Below are positions 20,442-24,506 of a stretch of 24,506 bases of DNA, piece after piece. The notes under the pieces are model-generated. The model was not told the DNA's origin. It worked only from the letters and a program-made list of their open reading frames with translations, and ran no database searches. The first letter of the stretch is position 1; every line of letters begins with the position of its first letter. Source of the DNA: an uncultured Chloroflexota bacterium. GTDB lineage: Bacteria > Chloroflexota > Dehalococcoidia > SM23-28-2 > RBG-16-64-32. Location of the stretch: positions 1 to 24,506 of the forward strand of contig CAJXNA010000004.1 in NCBI GenBank assembly GCA_913056415.1, in the 5' to 3' direction. The position numbers were made by a program, and so were the translations under genes.

Positions 20442-21200
20442 ATGCCGCCGCTCGGATTGCACACCGTCGTCGCCAAGGAGGTGGGGGACCGCCTCCGTTA
20501 CCACGTCTTGGATGAGGAGAGGGGAAATCTCTACCTGGGATCCACCGCGCCCGACATCCGTGTGATCACCCGCTGGGAGCGTGGGCGCACACACTTCTTC
20601 GACCTTTCCAACTTCGATGAGCAGAGCGGCGTCGCTGGCTTGTTCAACGCCTATCCGCGGCTGCGTGAGCCCGGCAGCCTCGGTGCGGGGACCGTGGCTT
20701 TCATGGCTGGCTACGTCACGCATCTGGTAATGGATGAGCTGTGGATCAACACTATATATCGCCCCTTCTTCGGCGTGCGCTCTCCTTTGGGCGGGGACCT
20801 GCGAGCCAACATCATGGACCGGGCGATTCAATTCTCTCTCGACCGGCAGAAACGCATCGACCGGGAGCTGATGGCCCACGTTTTGGACGAGGTCGCCCGC
20901 TCCGACCTGGCGCTGGAGATCGACTTCATAGACGAGAAAACGCTGCACCGCTGGAAGGAAGTCATCCTGGACGTGGTTAGCTCTTCCCCTGACTGGGAGC
21001 GGTTTCGGAACATCGCCGACCGCCACCTGCGGGAGGCCGGGATCGAATCCCCGGAGCAGTTCAAGGAGTTTCTGCGGTCGCTGCCGGACCTGGTGGACGA
21101 GACGTTGCGCTATCTGACCGAGGAGCGGCTCCGTGAGTTCATGGACCTCTCCGTGGAGCATGGCGTAGGCGCGGTGAAGGAGTACTTAGAGTGCGAATAG
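20442..21200 (+). CDS. Zinc-dependent phospholipase C family protein
   Basis: A 252-residue protein resembling the Zn_dep_PLPC family (PF00882). Seen metal-ligand-like residues: H7 (LGLHTVVA), D38 (YLGSTAPDI), H51 (RTHFF), H94 and D98 (GYVTHLVMDELW). The C-terminal half is helical and charged. No signal peptide is visible, so it is probably cytoplasmic, unlike secreted Clostridium alpha-toxin relatives. Bacterial homologues of this type are mostly uncharacterised and may act on other phosphate esters. It starts 37 bases after hisG with its own -10 box, and its end overlaps hisD by ten bases. A longer frame back to 20310 would lie inside hisG and was rejected. A link to histidine synthesis is not established. 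Confidence 0.8.
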   Translation: MPPLGLHTVVAKEVGDRLRYHVLDEERGNLYLGSTAPDIRVITRWERGRTHFFDLSNFDEQSGVAGLFNAYPRLREPGSLGAGTVAFMAGYVTHLVMDELWINTIYRPFFGVRSPLGGDLRANIMDRAIQFSLDRQKRIDRELMAHVLDEVARSDLALEIDFIDEKTLHRWKEVILDVVSSSPDWERFRNIADRHLREAGIESPEQFKEFLRSLPDLVDETLRYLTEERLREFMDLSVEHGVGAVKEYLECE

Positions 21201-22528
21201 CGCGCGGAATGGACGAAGCGAGGAGTACGGTTCTCCATCGCACGCCGTTGGAGGCGGTGGAGCTCCCCTCCGTCGTGCGGGAGACGATACGCCGCACGTT
21301 CGACGCTGATCTGGGCGTGGCCGAGGTGGTGGACCGTATCCTGCGCGACGTTCGCGAGCAGGGCGACTCGGCCGTGGCGCGGTACAATCAGGAGATCGAC
21401 GGCGTCGCCGGCGATCAGGCTCGCTCTCTTGAGGTCACATCCACGGAGATTGAGGACGCTTATGGACACCTCGATGCCGGCCTGGTCCGCGCGCTACGGG
21501 AGGCGGCTGTTCAGATTCGGCGCTTCCACGAGAGGCAGATGGAGCACGCTCTGCGGGACTTTCGGAAGGACGGCGTGGGCCAGCAGGTTCGCCCGCTCTC
21601 CCGAGTCGGCATGTACGTGCCTGGCAGGGCAGCCGTTTATCCTTCCACCGTCCTCATGATAGCCATACCGGCGATGGTCGCCGGCGTAGAGGAGTTGATA
21701 ATGGCCACGCCGGTCCAGCCGGACGGGAGCGTGTCGCCGCTGAAGCTGGTCGCGGCTCACATCGCGGGAGTGAGTCGGGTGTTCCGTGCGGGGGGCGTGC
21801 AGGGCATCGCCGCCCTTGTCTACGGCACGGACTCCATACCGCGGGTGGATAAGATCTGCGGCCCGGGGAACGTATTCGTGACCGAGGCGAAGAAGAGGGT
21901 TTACGGCATAGTTGGCCTGGATGGTGTGTTCGGGCCTTCAGAGACGGTCGTGATCGCCGATGGCGGCGCTGATGCCAAGCTGGTGGCGGCCGACCTCCTG
22001 GCAGGGGCCGAACACGATGAGCTGGCGACCGCGATCCTCATCTCCACCTCCGATGAACTGGTGAGCAAGGTGTTAGGCGATCTCCAGTCGCAGGTGGCCG
22101 GGCTCGGGCGTCAGCAGGTCGCTCGCGTGTCGCTGGAGGCGCGCGGCGGCGTCGCCGTGGTAGACGATCTAGACCAGGCGCTTGAGCTGGCCAACGAGTT
22201 TGCGCCGGAGCACCTCTGCCTGCACGTCGACAAGCCGGAGCAGTTGGTGAAGAAGGTGCGCAACGCGGGCGCCGTGTTCGTCGGTGCAGAATCCGCGGAG
22301 TCCATCGGCGACTTTACGGCGGGGCCCAGCCACGTGATGCCCACCGGGGGCAGCGCCCGTTTCGCCTCGCCCCTCGGCGTGCAGGACTTTCTCAAGGCGA
22401 CCAGCGTCGTCGCTCTTGACGACAAGGCGCTGGCGAAGCTGGGCCCGGCGGCCGCCGCCATAGCGCGGGCGGAGGGATTCGAGGGCCACGCGCGGGCCAT
22501 CGAGCGAAGGCTGGAGAGGCGGCGCTAA
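21191..22528 (+). CDS. hisD: Histidinol dehydrogenase
   Basis: Zinc- and NAD-dependent enzyme for the last two oxidations, L-histidinol to L-histidine; 445 residues. Seen: YVPGRAAVYPSTVLM, GIAALVYGTDSIPRVDKICGPGN, FGPSETVVIADGGAD, the catalytic Glu-His in EFAPEHL and the zinc site around GPSHVMPTGG. The family zinc ligands are Gln, His, Asp, His. Here His275 (AEHDE), the Asp in IGDF and the late His (FEGHA) are kept, but the Gln position is Gly272 (LLAGAEHD rather than LLAQAEHD). GTG at 21191 is chosen because AAGGAG lies eight bases upstream; an ATG at 21209 is the alternative. It overlaps the phospholipase-like gene by ten bases. hisC follows one base after the stop. Confidence 0.93.
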   Translation: MRIARGMDEARSTVLHRTPLEAVELPSVVRETIRRTFDADLGVAEVVDRILRDVREQGDSAVARYNQEIDGVAGDQARSLEVTSTEIEDAYGHLDAGLVRALREAAVQIRRFHERQMEHALRDFRKDGVGQQVRPLSRVGMYVPGRAAVYPSTVLMIAIPAMVAGVEELIMATPVQPDGSVSPLKLVAAHIAGVSRVFRAGGVQGIAALVYGTDSIPRVDKICGPGNVFVTEAKKRVYGIVGLDGVFGPSETVVIADGGADAKLVAADLLAGAEHDELATAILISTSDELVSKVLGDLQSQVAGLGRQQVARVSLEARGGVAVVDDLDQALELANEFAPEHLCLHVDKPEQLVKKVRNAGAVFVGAESAESIGDFTAGPSHVMPTGGSARFASPLGVQDFLKATSVVALDDKALAKLGPAAAAIARAEGFEGHARAIERRLERRR

Positions 22529-22529
22529 C

Positions 22530-23642
22530 GTGCGCGAGCCTCCCGACAAGGATATCCTGCGGCTGGCCCGGCAAGACCTGGTAGCGATGCCCGGCTATGC
22601 GTCGGTGGAACCACCGGAGATCCTAGCCAAGCGATTGGGTATCCCAGAGGAGCGAATCGTCAAGCTGGATGGGAACGAGAACCCGTATGGCTCCTCCACT
22701 AAGGTGCGCGAGGCGCTGGCCAGCTTTCCGCGCTATCACATCTATCCCGACCCTGAGCAGCGGCGGATGAGGGAGGCGATCGCCGAGTACGTGGGGGCCG
22801 ACCCGGACCGGATCGTTGTCGGCAACGGCTCCGATGAGCTGCTGGACCTGACGGGCCGGCTCTTCCTCTCGCCGGGTGACGGTGTGGTGAACGCGCCGCC
22901 CACGTTCGGCATCTACGAGTTTGTTGCCCGCACCTACGGCGCGCAGGTCGTGGAGGTTCCCCGCCGCGAGGACTTCGCGCTGGACCTTGAGCCGATGGAG
23001 AAGGCGCTGGCGACCGGGGCCAAGCTGATCTTCCTCGCCTCGCCGAACAACCCGACGGGCAACGCCGTCGCTCTCGAGGAGTTGGAGCGGCTCCTCGCGC
23101 ACGATGCGGTGGTCGTGGTCGACGAGGCGTATGCGGAGTTCGCGGATGGCAGCTTCCTGGCGCTGGCGGCGGAGCGCGATAACCTTATTGTGACGCGAAC
23201 GTTCAGTAAGTGGGCGGGGCTGGCGGGGTTGAGAGCGGGATATGGGGTGTTTCCCCGCGCCGTGGCGGAGACCATCCGCAAAATCAAGATGCCGTACAAC
23301 ATGAACGTGGCGGCGCAGGCGGCCGTGCTCGCTTCCCTGGAGGACAGGGAGGCGCTGGTCGAAAACGTCAAGCTGATCGTCGACGAGCGGGAGCGAATGG
23401 CGGAGCGTCTGGCAGGGTTCCCCTGGCTGCGCGTCTACCCCTCGCGCGCCAACTTCCTGCTCTGCCAGGTGCAGGGCCGCTCGGCGACGGAGGTGCAGGC
23501 GCAGCTCCGGGAGCGAGGGGTGCTCGTACGCCATTTCGACTCGCCCGGCGTGCGCGGCTGCCTGCGCATCAGCGTGGGCCGGCCCCAGGATACGGATCGC
23601 CTGGTGGAGGCGCTGGCCGAGATCGGAGCCGCTGTTGTCTGA
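22530..23642 (+). CDS. hisC: Histidinol-phosphate aminotransferase
   Basis: Pyridoxal-phosphate enzyme converting imidazole-acetol phosphate and glutamate to histidinol phosphate; 370 residues, type I aminotransferase fold. Seen: KLDGNENPYG at the N-terminus, VGNGSDELLD for cofactor phosphate binding, SPNNPTG (NPTG 174-177), DEAYAEF (D198, Y201), the Schiff-base lysine K227 in TFSKWAGLAGLRAGYG, and LRISVGRPQD at the end. Start GTG at 22530 is one base after hisD. The end overlaps hisB by eight bases, consistent with coupling. Confidence 0.94.
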   Translation: MREPPDKDILRLARQDLVAMPGYASVEPPEILAKRLGIPEERIVKLDGNENPYGSSTKVREALASFPRYHIYPDPEQRRMREAIAEYVGADPDRIVVGNGSDELLDLTGRLFLSPGDGVVNAPPTFGIYEFVARTYGAQVVEVPRREDFALDLEPMEKALATGAKLIFLASPNNPTGNAVALEELERLLAHDAVVVVDEAYAEFADGSFLALAAERDNLIVTRTFSKWAGLAGLRAGYGVFPRAVAETIRKIKMPYNMNVAAQAAVLASLEDREALVENVKLIVDERERMAERLAGFPWLRVYPSRANFLLCQVQGRSATEVQAQLRERGVLVRHFDSPGVRGCLRISVGRPQDTDRLVEALAEIGAAVV

Positions 23643-24240
23643 CGCGAGTGCCCGCAGGGCCGTCGTCCGCAGGCAGACGCGGGAGACGGACGTATCGGTG
23701 GAGCTGACGCTGGAGGGCAGCGGCCGCTACCAGGTGTCCACCGGCATCGGCATGCTGGATCACATGCTGGAGCAGCTGGCCCGGCACGGCATGTTCGACA
23801 TAACCGTCGAGGCGAGCGGTGACATCGAGCGCGACCCGCACCACCTGGTGGAGGATGTGGGGCTGGTGCTGGGCCAGGCGCTGAACGAGGCGCTAGGCGA
23901 GCGGCGAGGCATCACCCGTTTCGGCCACGCCATCGTGCCGATGGACGAGGCGCTCGTGTTGGTGGCGGTGGACCTGGGCGGCCGCGGTCACGCCGGCATC
24001 CAGTTCAACTTCGAGCGGGAGATGCTGGGACAGCTCCCGACGGAGAACATCTGCCACTTCCTGTCCGCCTTCGCGAGTGAGGGCCGCCTCAACCTGCACG
24101 TGCGGGAGCTGGCCGGCGAGAACGACCACCACCGCGTGGAGGCCGCGTTCAAGGCGCTGGCGCTGTCCCTGCGCCAGGCCGTGACGATTGACGTGCGGGC
24201 CGCGGGCGAGATCCCCAGCACGAAACAGACCCTCGGCTAG
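23635..24240 (+). CDS. hisB: Imidazoleglycerol-phosphate dehydratase
   Basis: Manganese enzyme for the sixth step of the pathway; monofunctional 201-residue form without the phosphatase domain. Seen: RRQTRETDVSVEL at the N-terminus, STGIGMLDHMLEQLARHG, DPHHLVEDVGLVLGQAL, MDEALVLVAVDLGGR, and ENDHHRVEAAFKALALSLRQA with the metal-binding His clusters. TTG at 23635 is used as start since GGAG lies six bases upstream and no ATG is available before the conserved N-terminus. The remaining genes hisA, hisF, hisH and hisI/E are not in the window. Confidence 0.94.
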   Translation: MSDASARRAVVRRQTRETDVSVELTLEGSGRYQVSTGIGMLDHMLEQLARHGMFDITVEASGDIERDPHHLVEDVGLVLGQALNEALGERRGITRFGHAIVPMDEALVLVAVDLGGRGHAGIQFNFEREMLGQLPTENICHFLSAFASEGRLNLHVRELAGENDHHRVEAAFKALALSLRQAVTIDVRAAGEIPSTKQTLG

Positions 24241-24252
24241 GAAGGGGGCGCT

Positions 24253-24506
24253 ATGGTTCGGCTGAATCTGGGTGTTGGCATCATCTTCGTTTCCCTGATC
24301 CTCATCGCCTGCGGCGGCAGCGCTAGCCTGGCGCCCACGCCGACGGCCGAGGTGCAGGCGCCCACGCCTGAGCCTACGCCGACGCTGGAGGCAGCCGCGC
24401 CCGAGCCCGCCGTCCAGACGCTCGCATTCATCGACGACGGCGATCTCTGGCTGGTCAACGCCGACGGCACCGACAGGCGGCGCATCACCCAGTTCGGCGG
24501 CACTGA
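24253..24506 (+). CDS. Lipoprotein with start of a TolB-like beta-propeller (3' end outside window)
   Basis: 84 codons are visible. The N-terminus is a lipoprotein signal: MVRLN, a hydrophobic core and lipobox LIAC followed by GGS. A Pro/Thr/Glu-rich spacer (about residues 27-53) of the kind common in Chloroflexota surface proteins follows. Then TLAFIDDGDLWLVNADGTD appears, the start of a WD40/TolB-like beta-propeller blade. GGGGG lies upstream of the ATG at 24253. It is 12 bases after hisB and may be co-transcribed with the his genes. The function cannot be judged from this fragment. Confidence 0.8.
   Translation, partial: MVRLNLGVGIIFVSLILIACGGSASLAPTPTAEVQAPTPEPTPTLEAAAPEPAVQTLAFIDDGDLWLVNADGTDRRRITQFGGT

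Noticed and set aside
21040..21060. GATCGAATCC resembling a tRNA T-loop
   Set aside because: It is within a coding frame and no acceptor, D or anticodon stem can be built around it.

Overview
The window is a GC-rich, gene-dense bacterial chromosome segment with tightly packed operons, short or overlapping junctions, strong GGAGG ribosome binding sites and frequent GTG/TTG starts. RNase J, a family 4 uracil-DNA glycosylase, a class A RNase P RNA, a slipin plus long NfeD pair, a HisZ-type histidine regulator and a MurE without the usual DAP-specificity Arg fit a member of the Chloroflexota, perhaps near Dehalococcoidia. This assignment is inference from gene content, not from a marker search. 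I see no tRNA, CRISPR array, phage gene or insertion sequence; almost everything is core metabolism or information processing.

Layout. Positions 1-4462 (minus) hold a transcription unit read udg -> rnj (RNase J) -> ftsK (3' end beyond the left edge), driven by a good promoter at 4474-4502 that makes the message nearly leaderless. Positions 4673-5860 (minus) encode TatB and TatC. Positions 5959-9388 (minus) encode a compact fatty-acid/ribosome cluster: yceD, rpmF, a small membrane zinc-ribbon protein, fabD, fabG, nusB and acpP, ending in an intrinsic terminator that abuts the tatB promoter.

Positions 9472-12076 (plus) form an operon of a coiled-coil C4 zinc-ribbon protein, a serine-recombinase-like protein whose catalytic residues are replaced, and a ribonuclease HI. 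A tail-to-tail 12-cysteine mini-protein (minus) follows, then the RNase P RNA gene with its terminator, then murE. Positions 14396-14592 hold a self-contained small transcription unit: promoter, near-perfect ribosome binding site, 23-codon ORF, long RNA stem, competing anti-Shine-Dalgarno element and strong terminator. birA follows directly, so this may be an attenuating leader.

Positions 15410-17646 (minus) encode the slipin/NfeD membrane-quality-control pair. From 17716 (plus) a histidine cluster runs hisZ, a double-domain hisG, a zinc-dependent phospholipase C-like gene with its own promoter, hisD, hisC, hisB, then a lipoprotein gene that leaves the window on the right.

The most unusual items are: (i) the catalytically dead, apparently domesticated serine recombinase between the zinc-ribbon and RNase HI genes; (ii) the tandem HisG fusion in which only the C-terminal copy keeps the PRPP loop, paired with HisZ; (iii) the leader-like RNA before birA.
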